Shown here one piece after another: positions 11,873 to 24,839 of a DNA stretch of 64,000 nt. The stretch comes from Epiperipatus broadwayi (lineage: Eukaryota; Onychophora; Udeonychophora; Euonychophora; Peripatidae), in contig JAQFVV010000277.1 in assembly GCA_028023455.1 (NCBI GenBank), positions 1,114,001-1,178,000 of the forward strand. Reading direction: 5' to 3'. Both the position numbers and the translations under genes were made by a program. Within the stretch, counting starts at the first letter, position 1; each line of letters begins with the position of its first letter. The notes beneath the pieces are model-generated. The model was not told the origin of the DNA. It ran no database searches and worked only from the letters and a program-made list of their open reading frames with translations.

Positions 11873-12924
11873 CGTATAACTGAAATTGTAGATATGGAAA
11901 TCGCAAATGTAAGTGAACTGATGGGTTTTTTGCACTTTTTTTTTGTAGTTTACTCTATGTCGTAATTATATTGTTTTCTTTGTCTCTCTTTTTAATAGTA
12001 GTTTTAACTATTAAAGTTTTTTTAGTATAGATAAATAGAAATTGTTGTATCATAGAAGCATTCACCAATATTCTTTTCCAATACAAAAGTAACTGTTGAG
12101 GTAGGTATTTATTAGAGCTCATAACCAGACATCTATTTCTCTGCTATGACATTTTGATTATATATGTATATAGTTTTATATGCTCAACCTAAAGCATATA
12201 TATAAATTTAAAAAAAGCTGTTCTAAGAATGACCATGCATCTGCCCCCCCCCCTCTTTTTTTTTTTTTTAGCTTTCTGGACTTGTCTGCCTCCATTTAAT
12301 TTACATAAATGTTTTTATAGAATTATAAAAAAATATATATTATCTTTCAGACAAATTATAAAAATTGTCTAAATCAGATTAATAATAATCAGTAAATAAT
12401 AAAGATTTAATATTTAGAATTTTTTTTTATATATTTAGAGTGAAATACGTGTGTAAAAATATGTAAATTATGTAAAAATAGATGCATTTTATGAATAATT
12501 AATTGTTACTTGTAATAATTGATGGACAATAACTATTTCTTTTATTGTTTTTAATGTATGTGTAAAAAATAAAAAAAACGCATTTTCTCTAGTGAAAATT
12601 TAAATTTTAATATCATTAACCATTACCTAATATAAAATGTACAAATCAATTTCTCATGATACATATATTTCAACCGGCAAATTCAGGCTTCTATTCAATG
12701 ATGGTAAACTGTTGTTTCAACTTTTTGCATACCTGATAAAATTAATTTGTAATTGAAAAATATATATGCTAGCACAGATCAATCTGTTAATTTTATAACA
12801 GGTGGTATTTACATCTATTAAAGTTTAAATTTACACTACAGCTAAAATACAGTTACCACTTATTACAGATATTCCTATTTTTTAATATATATATATATAT
12901 TAAAATATAGGATTTTTTTTGACT

Positions 12925-13088
12925 TATAATAATCTAAATAAAGTTTCATCTATGATGTAACCAGGAAACAACCAATTAAAACTGGTAATGCAAGCTCAGA
13001 TAAATACTATTGTTAACTTGCATTACCAGTTTTAATTGGTTGTTTTCTTGGTTAAGTAATAGCTGAAACTTTATCTAGATTACTATAT
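12925..13088. mobile_element. Hairpin (MITE-like) inverted repeat
   Basis: The left arm (12925-12994) and right arm (13017-13088) are near-perfect complements around a 22-bp loop. The innermost ~33 bp, from 'aaccaattaaaactggtaat' to 'gcaag', are almost exact. It encodes nothing and is a likely non-autonomous palindromic element. Confidence 0.8.
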
Positions 13089-13403
13089 GGATAAATTTCT
13101 ATTACATCTCAATGCTTATAGTTATGTCTGTAAAAATATTTAAATTAATATATATTCAGGTTAGTCTCCTTTTCCTTATCTTATTTGTAATTGGTTTGCT
13201 TAAACAGTTAACAAAATTAAGATACAAAATAAATCTTTACTTAGCTAATATGTGAAACATTTAAACAAATCAATTAAATTTTTATATTTATGTGTGCGTG
13301 TATAAATTAAGTTACTTACGTAAATCAATGTGCATTTAATAAATTTATAATTGTAAGAAGTATAGTTTGTAAATCCTATTTTAGTAATTGAATGCAAATA
13401 TTA

Positions 13404-13641
13404 AGCAGCTCTAAACTACAATGAGGCAAACTCTCCATGCAGTAGCACCACTCGGTGCAAGCCAAAATAATCAATGGATGCAGCAAGGTTTGTACATAAA
13501 ATCCCTACCTAGTGCCTACTCATTCAATATCCCCAAATTAATTTCTAGCTTGTGGCTTTCATCATTGAGGAGCTTTGCATGTAAACAGCTGGTGTAAGCA
13601 TAAAGAATGGTGATCATGTGACATTTAGCAGCTCTAAACTA
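13404..13641 (-). mobile_element. Dispersed ribozyme-repeat copy flanked by a 15-bp direct repeat
   Basis: AGCAGCTCTAAACTA occurs at 13404-13418 and 13627-13641, with the repeat between them, a good candidate target-site duplication. The insert shares 'gtagcaccactcggtgcaa', 'aatcaatggatgc', 'cctactcattcaatatcccc' and the terminal 'tgatcatgtgacattt' with the copies at 37.6 and 61.0 kb. The hammerhead segment reads on the minus strand at about 13520-13576. Its core is damaged (first core segment ATGATGA, GAAAT for GAAAC), so this copy is inactive. Confidence 0.7.
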
Positions 13642-15179
13642 TTATGATCTTAAGAATTTTGTGATTGTATGGTCTAGATATACATAGAATTACTGTTATT
13701 TTTGTACACATGAATGGTACTTGCATGCTTTTATTAAATTACTACTATGTCTAGTGAGGTGTTTGGTGTATCATATTGCTAGCATGATTTATATAATGCA
13801 ATAAGTTTGAGGTTAATTAAAATTGATCATTTGGCAGCTTTATCTGACAATATATATTGATAAGTGCAGCTATCAAAAATATTATAGTAATTCATATTCA
13901 AAATACTTGGAAATTTTATTAGCCAATAATGATGAGGGAGGAGGTATTTTATTCTCCACAGGCTTAAAGGGTTATATATATGGATATTGAAATGCAGCAC
14001 CCATATTTTGCTGCATTGAACATCTCATTAGTAACTTAAATATTTTAACACAGAAACTATTGAAAATGATATAAGATAACAGTTGGATTTGTTCATGTTT
14101 ATAATCTGGATTCAAGTAATAACAATAATAGTCAAAGGATTTATCCCTTAGTAGATTGTAAGATGATCAACAACTGGAAGTGACAGATTGTTACATAATC
14201 CATGAGGCTTTAATTTTCATGTTCATCATTCTATCATTTATGAAAAATATTCCTAAATTCCAGAAGCTGGAATGTAAACAATGAGTAACATTGGTTGTTA
14301 AGATCATAATTTCTGAAGTTTATAAAAATATCAACATGGTTCAGATTTAAATATATTCTCAAATCGATTTAAAATGTTTCGTTTTTTTTCTTTTGTGATA
14401 TTCTTTGAGAATATGTGATCAAAGTTTTATTGAAGTATGATATGTAAATTGGCTCAAGTTTTAGTGAAGGATTGGTTTAAAAGTGAGTGCCCTCTATCTT
14501 CATATTCTATCATAATATCACTGACTACCATGATCTTTTTTTTTATTCTAACCCTACAGGTATAAATAGAGATTATTATTGCAAGATAATGGAGTCAGAT
14601 GATTATCTGATTCAGTATATATTCTTTGTTTGTACAAACGAAATTAGCTACAGTCAGCTTTTAACTGGGATCCTGAGTATATATAGTTTCTAAGCTAGGC
14701 ATCTGATCAAGCAAGCTATTCTGAGTTCAATATCCTAGAATCTTAAAAACCTTTAGATCATTTGATGGATAACTTAATATGGATAAAATGGTAATTGTGT
14801 ATTATATTACTTGCTTTTTTTTAATAATGGTCATCTATCTAGCAATATATAGGGATAATAAAGGTGACATGGATTCAAAATTCCTGTAGTCTCAAAAATT
14901 TTCAGGTTATTGGTCACTGGATGCATATAGCACATTAATTGTTTTTGTCTGAATAATTTATCTAGAGATAACTAAACTGTCTATTCTCCATTGGTTAAAA
15001 CAATCAAGAGCTTCAATAAATCACTACCTTTGAATAAAATCACCTTTGATATTCATGTGAAAGCTTTTCTTTTTGACTTTAATTTTCATAATCTAAAAAA
15101 CAGATTAATTTATTAAATAGAGAGATTTTAACTTAGGATTTTTAATCTATATCCATCCTCCATTCCATCTTGAACAACC
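13642..15179. other. Intron sequence, no clear feature
   Basis: No coding exon or defined repeat is recognised. Short open frames near 14487-14693 have no motif. Confidence 0.5.
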
Positions 15180-15712
15180 AATATACATGACCACATAATG
15201 TGAAAAAGATAAATGATCCCCAATATATATATTTTGTGCAGAACCAACACTCATCAGTTGATATACAATCAGTGCTTGGTTTATATTAATATAGCAATTC
15301 CTTTAGCCTTAATGGACAGGTTTCAATCTTTTCACCCTCCCAACAGTTCAACTGTCCATTTCATTGAAAAATCAACGATGAAATTCTCAAAGCCATTGCA
15401 GGATTTGATATTGTAGTCATAACCATATAGACATTATCTAACCCCTCATATTATTGGACCATTATGTATCCAGTAAGGGTTTTGAGAATTCTATCATTAG
15501 TTTTTCAATGAAATAGACAATTGAGTTGTTGGGAATTGAAGTCTGTCCATTAAAGTTTAAGACATTGCTATCTTAATATAAGCCAAGCACAGATTGTAGA
15601 TATGTGTGGAAGATTTTGATCCAACTGATGACTGCTGGTTCTGCATGAAATATGTATATTAATGATTATTTATCTTTTTCACACGTATGTTGTAATGTGT
15701 ATCAGTTGTTTG
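15180..15712. mobile_element. Long foldback element, arms ~235 bp
   Basis: The left arm (15180-15415) is complementary to the right arm (15478-15712) over 'gaaccaacactcatcagttg', 'gcttggtttatatta', 'aatggacag', 'caactgtccatttcattgaa' and 'gtgaaaaagataaat'. A third, single-armed copy lies at 53085-53370. It encodes nothing and is probably a non-autonomous transposon. Confidence 0.75.
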
Positions 15713-16624
15713 AGATAAAGTGGAGAATGAATATAGACGGAAAATTCTAGGTTCAAATCTCTTTATTTACTATAGTTAACATTCAATATACTGAATAAAT
15801 AAGTTAGTTTAATGTATTGTTATACTGAATGAATAGGTTTGTTTAATGTATTGGTCTTTATTTTGCCTTAATTGTTTATTTAATTTTTTCTCTCTTTTGA
15901 GAGATAATAAGATTACTGTAAAACAGAGTTCTACAACCAAGTAGTCAATAATAGTCAATTAATTAATAGTAGTTTGATATTGGTTGGCTCTCCCATAATT
16001 AATGAAATCTTAACTTTATCAAGATAGATATATTGAATAGTCACTAGATAGCTTCATGGTTGAGTGGATTTCTAAAGGGAACAATTTCAAGTTAAATTTC
16101 ACTGGGGAAAAGTTTTTAGTCTGGATACTTGAGGTGAACTATGATTCTAAAATAATAACTGTACCAGAAAGATTTTTTGTTACAGCAAAGAGAAAGAAAA
16201 TGATTAAATTTACTATTATGGACATAAAATATCAGTGACCAGAAAATGCATAAACTAATGTCTTTAACACTTAATGAGATTGAGACTTGCTATGCTAAAT
16301 ATCCTCATACTTTTGATGATTAAATTTAGTTATTTGTGAAATTGATACTGGAAAGACTTTGTAGTGTAGTGGGTTAGTTTGGATGCAAATCTAGGTGAAT
16401 TTTGAAAAAAAAATTAAAGTAACTGAAGATTTCCAAAAAAACATTGGATTTTTTTCAAATCACAAAGTCATAGACAGCCCAACTAGCTTTCTGATTATTA
16501 GTCAGTAAACAAATTTCTAGTTCTTATTAATTATACATTAAAGGAGAAAACTAAATCTTTTACTGATAGGTAATTGATTTGTCTTAAATTATATTGTTTC
16601 AAAAATACAATTATGAATTTTATT

Positions 16625-16800
16625 CACTTATGCTTACACAAACTGTTTATAACAGTAGCAAACTCTTTTGACAATAGTGCCACCTAGTGCAAGTCATAAC
16701 AATCAATGGATGTCAAAAGGTTTGTGTATAAAATCCTTATCTAGTGTCTACTCATCCATTATTCCCAGACTAGTTTTCTAGCATTGGATTTCAAACTGAT
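16625..16800 (-). mobile_element. Partial ribozyme-repeat copy, 5' core lost
   Basis: Shares 'gtgccacctagtgcaagtc', 'aatcaatggatg', 'gtgcctactcatcc'-like and 'cagactagtttt' blocks with the other copies. On the minus strand the 3' half of the hammerhead remains (GAAAACTAGTC). The CTGATGA side is replaced by unrelated sequence, so it is truncated at the ribozyme 5' half. Confidence 0.6.
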
Positions 16801-17036
16801 GCCCTAATGTGTATGTGATTATAGATTTATAGAAGATATTTTTAATGTAATGTAAATAAACAAGAAATGAAAGATGTAAAATAAGGAATTAACATTGATT
16901 ATGTTGATGCATGTAAGTGTGAACATTTATTTATATGTTTGTACATTTATTATATATTTTAGTAGAATTTATATTCATATTTATATGTATTGTAAAATTA
17001 CCTGATATGAAAAAATTAAAATAATATTATTATAAT

Positions 17037-17075
17037 CCTGAAGAAGATTGCTAGTTAGTCAAAATGTTGGAAAGA
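17037..17075 (+). ncRNA. PLE-type hammerhead-like relic
   Basis: CTGAAGA (17038-17044, fits CUGANGA) is followed by a possible 5-bp stem II (GATTG...TAGTC with wobbles), then AAAATGTTGGAAAG where the intact form would read GAAACGTTGG. The layout matches small hammerhead variants described from Penelope-like elements. At least one invariant base is lost. Confidence 0.3.
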
Positions 17076-17495
17076 TAATAAAAAAGGTATTAATAATAAT
17101 GATTTATGGAACTTATTTTTAAAACAGTGTAATGTCAATGTAAAGAAATAATAATTGTCTTTAGAGGATTACTGGTGAGACCTTTATTTGTAATAGGTTA
17201 TTTAAGATTGATTTTTGTCTTTCTATGTTATAACTGTCAGTGTTATGAATTATATTTTACTTCCAAATTTAAGATTTCTTTATTAAGACATAATTTAAGA
17301 TTTCTTTATTAAGATCGTGATGAAGTTAAAATAAGTGATAACTTACTGAAATGGTTCAAATTTTTTTATTGACAGTAATTAAGACAATATAGGACAAAAT
17401 TGTCAATTACAGTTGAATTCAGAATTGATTGTCTTTAATTGAAACTATTTTTTTGACATTTTGATATAACAAATTTTATTTCTTATTTTTTTTAG

Positions 17496-18059
17496 TTACA
17501 CCAGAAGCATAATCGCAATTTAACCAATGACGATGAACAGGAATTGGAATTCCATTTAAGAAATCGGCATTTAAGAGCACGTCGTTTCAGTACTGCATCG
17601 GGTCTGATTAAACCAGATGTTAGCAGCTTAAGCTCTGAAGACGATCACAGCAGAACTTCTTTCGATTCTGCAAAACGTCCCAGAGCTATGTCTGCATATG
17701 ATGCTAAATCGGCCGGTCTCCTAGATTCTAATACATCTTCCAATAAGCCCAAAATGCAAAAGGCATTCACCATTGATGTTGATCTTGAAGAAGGCTCACC
17801 TAAATCAAAATACAGTTTAACAAGTATTGAACCTATTCCAGAAGAAGAAGTTGCAGGATTTCAGCCACACTCAAAAAGTGGAGATTCTGCAACTGGTGAA
17901 TCATCTGGAAAATCAGGAGTACCCAATCAGCCTCCAGGTTATGATGAATCCACACCTTTTTTGGACTCTAAAAATAAAGGCAAAAAGCGTTCCATTCAAA
18001 AAGCATTTAGTTTTGATGTGGATAGAGATCGAGATAGATTAAATGAATCAAACGTATGA
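17496..18059 (+). CDS. Terminal coding exon, probable SLC9-type Na+/H+ exchanger cytoplasmic tail
   Basis: The acceptor is TATTTTTTTTAG. Phase 0 continues from the 98-bp exon, and 187 codons end at TGA 18057-18059. It starts L-H-Q-K-H-N-R-N-L-T-N-D-D-E-Q-E-L-E-F-H, then an Arg-rich stretch (R-N-R-H-L-R-A-R-R-F-S), matching in spacing the regulatory helix just after the membrane domain of SLC9A2/A3 exchangers (family knowledge). Further on are many Ser/Thr-Pro and basic phosphosite-like positions, a PPGY motif (a PPxY-type WW ligand, compare the PPNY in human NHE3), and two copies of Q-K-A-F-[ST]-[IF]-D-V-D. No membrane segment is present, consistent with a cytoplasmic tail whose exchanger domain lies upstream. 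A GTATGA near the stop could act as a donor to an acceptor at 18138, giving a variant C-terminus. GC content and codon regularity are clearly above the surroundings. The gene is real; the family name is less certain. Confidence 0.75.
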   Translation, partial: LHQKHNRNLTNDDEQELEFHLRNRHLRARRFSTASGLIKPDVSSLSSEDDHSRTSFDSAKRPRAMSAYDAKSAGLLDSNTSSNKPKMQKAFTIDVDLEEGSPKSKYSLTSIEPIPEEEVAGFQPHSKSGDSATGESSGKSGVPNQPPGYDESTPFLDSKNKGKKRSIQKAFSFDVDRDRDRLNESNV

Positions 18060-19068
18060 AAAACATAATATTTATGTTTTCCGTAATGTTTATTTGTTAA
18101 CGAAATACTATATTGATCAATACAATTACTACTTGCAGGCTGGAAGTTCTGATGTATTTTTTTTTTGTTTGCTTTTCAATAATTTTGGAAAGTAAATATA
18201 AGAATTTTCAACTCTTATTGAATATCTTATGTCAAATGTTTAAGGAAATTAGCTCCTTACATTTAAGCCTCTCTGCTCATTAAGAACAACTACCCATCTT
18301 TGAATATCATGTAATTCCTAATTTCAGTGATCTACTCTTTGAAAAAAAAAATTGATTTTTATTTTATGTATGTTTTTCAATATTTTGTGTGTGTATATAT
18401 ATAACTTTTTTTAACTTTTTTATTTATTTATTTGTAGAATTATTATTATTATTTTTTAATAACTAGTAGTTACTGGGTAATATTTTTTTGTTTTGTTTTT
18501 AATGTGCTTCTTGCTTATTACGCTTAAATACATTTTCCAAATGGGTTCATTTATTGATTGTCTTTACTAAAAAATTTATGATCAATTTTGTGTTTTATTT
18601 GGTATTTTTTGAAATCAAGTTAACTTTATGTGTATATATATATATAATTTTTTCTGATTGATGTTTTGTTAATTGTTGTGGAAAATGTTACAAAACACAA
18701 CAAAAAAAAGGGTAACTTTTTTTTCGTCTTTTGATTTAATTTTAAACATTTTTTTTTTTTGTAAATATTTTTCAGTACATAATCTCGTTTTTTTAAAAAA
18801 ACGAAAAGTGGTTTTGTAATCTATTCATGCTTTATTTTTATATCTATTTTTTATGTTTTTTTATGTGTTTCATTCTTATAGTTATTTGTATAAAGTACAT
18901 TTTCATGTCAGTTACGTGCATGTGCATAAATTAAGATGTAATTACTCACTAAAAATACCAACATTTTTATTTTTTAATACCAATAATTGTTTTCTCTATT
19001 ACCTGTTAAAATAAAATGTGTTAATATATAAATCCTTTCAGATTAAAAAAATTTGGTATTGAAATAAA
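18060..19068 (+). other. Probable 3' UTR with polyadenylation signals
   Basis: T-rich sequence after the stop codon with AATAAA hexamers at 19010-19015 and 19063-19068, the latter followed by an A-rich run. Which site is used cannot be told from sequence. Confidence 0.45.
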
Positions 19069-19111
19069 CAACAAAAAAAATCAATCCTTAAAAATTCCAT
19101 TTATATATTAA

Positions 19112-19745
19112 TAATAATAAATATTAACAGTGAAAACTCAAATGTAGATGAAATTAAAGTGGAAGTTACTGTAAACTCCCAGTTAGCTATTTATAAACAA
19201 AAAGTACAGAATAAGCCCCACTCATATCTTAACTTTGATTGGATATGACCATTCAATGTAGTGGCATGGTTTTGCATCACAGAGCATCAATCCTATGCAT
19301 CAAACGCCATTTCAGTACAACTGTCTGAAATCATTATAAACAATCAGAGGGAAAAGCCATACCTCATATTTAACAATCCTTGAATATTAAATGAAATAAT
19401 AATTAATAGATATAAATATTGATAGTGATAACCCAAATGTAGATGAAATATAAGCTGAAGTTACTGTCAACTCTCAGTGAGCTATATATACACTAATACA
19501 AATCTGTCAATAAATGAAAATATACAGAATGACCCCTGAACTCACTATAAACAATCAGTGGGAAAGGCTGTGTCTTATATTTAAATCCCCCGAATATTAA
19601 ATAAAATAGCAATTAAGAGATGTAAATATTAACATTAGTAGCCCAAATGTAGTTGAAATCAAAATAGAAGTTACTGAAAACTCCCAATGCTCATTCTGTA
19701 CTTTTTCATTTACGGACAAATTAGTATTAGTTTATATATAACTCA
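19112..19745. repeat. Three diverged direct repeats (~240 bp) with an inverted end
   Basis: Three units share 'taaatattaacagtgaaaa...caaatgtagatgaaat' and 'gaagttactgtaaactccca', starting near 19112, 19390 and 19605. The end at 19685-19745 is an inverted copy of the 'agctatatatacactaatac...aaaatatacagaatga' block at 19480-19540. It is an old, rearranged dispersed repeat just beyond the probable 3' end of the host gene. Confidence 0.6.
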
Positions 19746-21566
19746 TTGGAAGGTTATAATAACTTTCACTTTAAATTAATAATAATCACATAATTAGTTT
19801 CACCACTGGAAGTAACAATTAAAGTTGCAATTCGTAGATAGATTTTCTGCTCTAGAAACTTCTAACTCCACTAGTGTTACATAAAACTAACCAGCAATAA
19901 TCAAATGGCTTGTTGTTTGGGAGTTCGTAAAAGGTTTGAGTACTGAAAGTGACAGAGTGGAACTGCAATTTGCAGATCTTGATCTTTGGAATTTGCTGCT
20001 AAGCCCCAAACCATATAGGATAATATATATACCAAAGAGATGTTGCAAATCAAGTAAAAGAGAAAAAAATATTCAATTTAGAATGTAAATAAGAAATGAA
20101 GCCTCTGTTTCCAACTCTTTAAGATTCTTTCTCTCTGATCATTTATTATCTCCTTGAAATTGTAGCATTGCACTATCATGGTTTGGTGTCTGATAGATAG
20201 CATTCTGGAGCTCAATGGCCCTGTATTGGGGCTCAGTTCTGTCTCTTTCTATGCTTAGACTTCTTACAAATTTTTAAGCAACAAAGCAAATTAATTTTGT
20301 TGTTTTATTTGTAGAATGGTACTTTTTATTGTTGTTTTTATATAAATGGAAGATTGGGATAAATATGTAAATATGCATACATCTTGTACATACAATAAAT
20401 ATAATCAAAGCAGGTTTGGAAAAACACTATACAGAAGTCTCTCAATAATGGAAAATATTTATTACAGCTGAAATCAGGTGTGTTGGATTGTTGTAAATCA
20501 TTCAAAAAAACTCAAAACCATGAATGTAATTTTTTTTTTCTTAGAATTGGGTAGCTGATGTTTTGATAGTCACATTTTTTTCATCAGTACTAACATGATC
20601 TTGACAGCTGGTGAGAGAGATTCTAAAACAACATTGAGTAGTATGACATGCATAGTTTATAAAAATTCTATAAAGTACATAATAAATCATTGCATTAGTT
20701 TTCACAGCCATTTTATGTCCACAGAGAATATTTCAATATTTGTGGATTTTTTTAAAAAATTGATTAGTTTTGTTCTAAATATGATAAATTCTCCTCATTG
20801 TTGAGAATTTCTAAATAGTGTTGCCCAAAGACTGTTTGACTTCATGTTTTGACTTTAAAAAGCTTCACTTCATACATTGTGTATGTGTGCATGTGTATTA
20901 TTTATATCTATATTAGGTCAGTATTATCTTTTTGAAGAAGGTACAATGTTGTCATGTACAATCTAATCTATTTTTAGAATACAATTATTGAATCTTAGTA
21001 TTATTTTCAATTTTCCAATAAAGAAGTCAAGTCTTTTATATAGTATATAAAACAATTGAATGTATATGTGTAATTTGTTTATGGTTCCTGCAAATACAAG
21101 GTGATGAACTTTGGACATTTGGGCTTGAGAGCAGTTGATGAATTGGATTTTTTAGCTTATGTTTGGTTTTAACAAGGTGTCTAATCATTGATTTTATGAT
21201 GTGATAACGAATTGCTGATATGGATAATAGATTGCACATGGCAACATTTTTTTTTATAATATACATATATATTACTGAACGTCTTAACAGCTATATAAAG
21301 AAATATTGAGATACTTTTAAGTCAATAATTAAATATGGGAATAAGACAGAAAAATCTTCATCCCTTTTTGCAAAATTTCTGTAAAGAAATCATTTAATTT
21401 TGAAGCAAACATTTAATGTCTTTGAAATATCTTGAGATCTGAGCAGAAAATGCTTCATGTTAACATAATATAATATTTGTTTACATTGATGTTAAAGCTA
21501 GATGCATTGGAAATAAACCCCATATATATGTACCTATACTTACACATACTACATAAATACATTCAA
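19746..21566. other. Intergenic, no clear feature
   Basis: Only short open frames without motif, for example near 20595-20804. A diverged pair of 'actggaagtaacaattaaagttgcaattc'-like segments near 19803 and 19945 hints at another old repeat. Confidence 0.45.
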
Positions 21567-21790
21567 ATTTGCATACATTTAGTCATCTGCATAACAATTT
21601 TTTTTTTCTTATTTATAATCCAAAGTTGAGTGCACTTTCAATAATCTCACTATAATCTTAGCTCTTTCATCAGTGTTGTTCATGTTTCCTATGATTATGG
21701 AGCTTCACTAAAAGTGCATTTAGCTTTGAGTTATAAAGAAAAAAGAAACCACTTCAATACACAGACAAACAAATGTATGCAAAATTGAAT
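21567..21790. mobile_element. Palindromic (MITE-like) element
   Basis: The left arm (about 21567-21661: ttgcatacattt, ttataatccaaag, gagtgcactttc) is matched in reverse complement by about 21690-21790 (gattatggag, aaaagtgcattt, ctttgagttataa, aaatgtatgcaa). The loop is about 30 bp. Confidence 0.65.
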
Positions 21791-22327
21791 TACAAATACA
21801 AACCAGGGGAAAAATCAATAATACACACACACATATATATATATAATTATATTCCATGTGAGTGTGCAAAAACAGAATGATTGATCATGTGTTACATTTA
21901 AAATTGATTAAACAGACTTTCTGGTGCAATTTAACAAAGATACTTTGTGTTAAAATCCAGGCTAAATAGGTTTAAATGTAAAATTGTATTAATTGCTATG
22001 CATCCATATAGTCATGTCGAATATACTTTTTCAAATTATTATTGTTTAATTATCTTGACCTACATATATAGTACAATATATGTATATATTATATATATAA
22101 TTTCCGATTTTGACTAATGAACTATATATACTATTAGCAAACATTTCAGCACCTCTTTACTTATTTGAATACTCAATCAGTGTGTTGGCTAAGCAATCTA
22201 TTAAATAAAGGTGATCTGAAATGTTTATTAACAATATTTGATTCATTAGTCAAGATCAGACATTAGTCAAGATCAGACATTACATGTATTGTTGGAAAAA
22301 ATTATATATATATATATAGATTTACAA

Positions 22328-24207
22328 TAACCGGGTTGGAGAGGATCACTCTGATTATATAAATTTTAAAAAAATCTCAATCTACTCTAACTGCACTTTC
22401 ACTATTGCAGCAAACTGGGCTCTTCACATGGAGAAATCTTATACAGAAGGTGGATAAGAGCAACAGCACCTATAACCAGGCCAAGGCTATACAGAGTATA
22501 ACCTGTGACCATACTTCCAGGCTATAGAACTTCTCGACTGCTAAATTCAAACCCCTACCATCCAAAGCATTTTTATTTGTTTTGAGGTAAATCCTCAGGC
22601 ATACCCTAATCTAATCATAAACTATAATTAGCATGCTCAGACAACAGGTATACAATTTAGCACTTGATCAATCCCTAGCTATTAAGTATAGGGGAGACTC
22701 ACTATAACATATTGCTTAATGCTTACTTTTAATTATCAAAGAGAACTGACCAAACAATAATTAGCAAACAAATGATTTATTTTAAAAAAATTTCTAAGTT
22801 TATTTAAACACATTTCTAGTTGAAATATATAATAATAAAGAATACTATAACTAAAACATTTAAATCTAAATACACACACATTGAAATATAAATTCATTGC
22901 TCAATGGAAAACTTTGCGCATATTAAAACACATTATGAGAAAATTAAATATGCATGCACATATTGGGATTCATTCTATATAATGACTTATAGGAGACACT
23001 TAAAGATTGCTACAGCTATCAAAATTCAATGAAGTCTTTGAATATGATCAGTTTATAAATGGGAATAAGGAAATTCATAGTTACCTAGGATTTTGCACTT
23101 TACACTTTCAAAGATATGACTCCTCATTTTCTTCTGTCGTATTGATTACCAACCAGTTGTATTTTTGGACTCCACTAATGGTTTTGACTCCTGGCTGACT
23201 TCCTACATTCACTGAGATTCCTTGACTTTTCAGATTATTAAGTGGGCAAGAATTTTATATGGAAGGTTTCTGACATTCTGGAGGACTGGGACTAAAGACA
23301 GGTCACATACTCCAGTGTCTGTCTAGACTGCATGATGTTATATGGTTCTTTGATAAAGTGAAGACACCTATTCACATGATGGGGATGCTAGTAGCTTTCC
23401 CCATCTCTTCTCTGGAAACCATCATAATAGTATGAGTATAATCTTAATCTTAATGATTATTATGAATGACACTGGAACTGTCAACATTAATAAAAACTGG
23501 GCTGAACTGCTATAAATAGATTTTTCAGTCTCTTTATATGATTTCTTTTTATTGTTTCTAGTTATTACTCTGATCTAGTTTAATTAATTTACAAATTTTA
23601 TTAATTACATTCCCATTATGTTTTAATCTGCATTTTTGCATAGATTAATCTAACCTTTGGATAAGATACCATCTTGAATCATTCCATTGTTTTCACTTAA
23701 TGCAATTTAGAATTATTCCTTTTCCTCTGTTTACCAGTCAAGCAGTCTTTAAGTTGATTTAAATTTATACGCTTTCTATTCACATTTTAATTCAATTTTC
23801 ATTTATACACACACATTTTTTTTCTTTATGTTTATGAAAAGAAAGAACTATAGTTTTAACTTTTTACTTGGCTAGTTTTTCCCCTTCCTTTTCCTATTTG
23901 CTCTTTAACTATTAAAACTCTTTTTTTTTAATGTCAAGATGATGTAATGCTTTGTCTTTTGGTGATTTGCTTGTGTTTCTTAAAAAAACTCTTTAAACAC
24001 TTTTTTATATTTCTCTTTCTTAAAACTTTCTAAATTATATTTCTATTTCTTAAAACTTTACTGATTTCTTTTATGAATTTTAGTCTGAGTATTTAATAAT
24101 AAATGATTTTGCAGTATTTTTATTTTTAAAATTTAGATTTTAAAATCTTAACTACAATTTTTCTTTAAAAAATTATGAAAGATATAGCGCTATTCACTAG
24201 TGGTACA
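22328..24207 (-). repeat. Left LTR copy (3' LTR if the element reads on minus), ~1.88 kb
   Basis: Collinear with 26603-28439 over its whole length. Clear shared blocks are 'tctcaatctactcta', 'acagaaggtggataag', 'cacctataaccaggc', 'gcttaatgcttacttt' and 'gcgctattcac'. On the minus strand it begins TGTAC, as does the right copy. The neighbouring 'acagagggtggtataa' on the inner side could be a polypurine tract. Confidence 0.65.
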
Positions 24208-24420
24208 TTATACCACCCTCTGTTTTACAGTAAAATGTGTCTTTTGATCCATTTTATCTCTAATAATTACTTATACTTTACCCTTTAATTACTGACTATT
24301 TGTTTCTATATCACTGCTTTTATTTTTTATTTAAGTTTCTACCCTTTGTCAATATGTTTTTGAAGTTGCTGTGATATCTACAATGATGAGGGTGATCTTT
24401 CTTAAACTATTCTTCCTTCC

Positions 24421-24800
24421 ATGCTGTACAATGTTGATTTCAACAACCATGTCCTGTGTGATGAACATGAGGTGCAACATCTTTCTGATGTGTACAGAGT
24501 TTTGAATGAATCAGATGCAGGATTCACCCAGTTTATAGTGACTTACATGTATATATATAACTTTACTTTTTCTGCTGGGTTTTTCTATCAGATGTTTGGA
24601 TGAGCTCGCAACTTGCTCCAGTAGATCTGTATCCTAGAAAGAAAAAAACGGGTCCTCAACTGACCTATTCGGCTTATGCTATTGATATTTATGATATGTG
24701 GGGATTTTCCTCCCAAGAACTGACATGTTTTATACTGGTGGTTCCCAGTGCACATATTTTAAATATGAATTGGGATTTTCACCCAGAAAAATTTTGATGG
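24421..24800 (+). pseudogene. Gypsy-like reverse transcriptase/RNase H fragment, broken
   Basis: Two short open stretches. The first (24421-24510) contains V-Q-H-L-S-D-V-Y-R-V-L-N-E, as in the 'EHVQHL..VF..L..AGL' block of Ty3/gypsy reverse transcriptases. The second (24640-24760) contains L-T-Y-S-A-Y followed by a stretch resembling the start of the RNase H domain. The intervening pol sequence is missing and the frame is lost between them. The orientation is opposite to that implied by the primer-binding site. This is a relic, not a functional gene. Confidence 0.4.
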
Positions 24801-24839
24801 TCCCAGGAATTTCTCTACTGGAACCTTACTCAGAGAACT

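Noticed and set aside
17827-18042. 71-codon + strand frame inside the terminal exon
   Set aside because: Shadow in another frame of the spliced coding exon, whose phase is fixed by the upstream exons.
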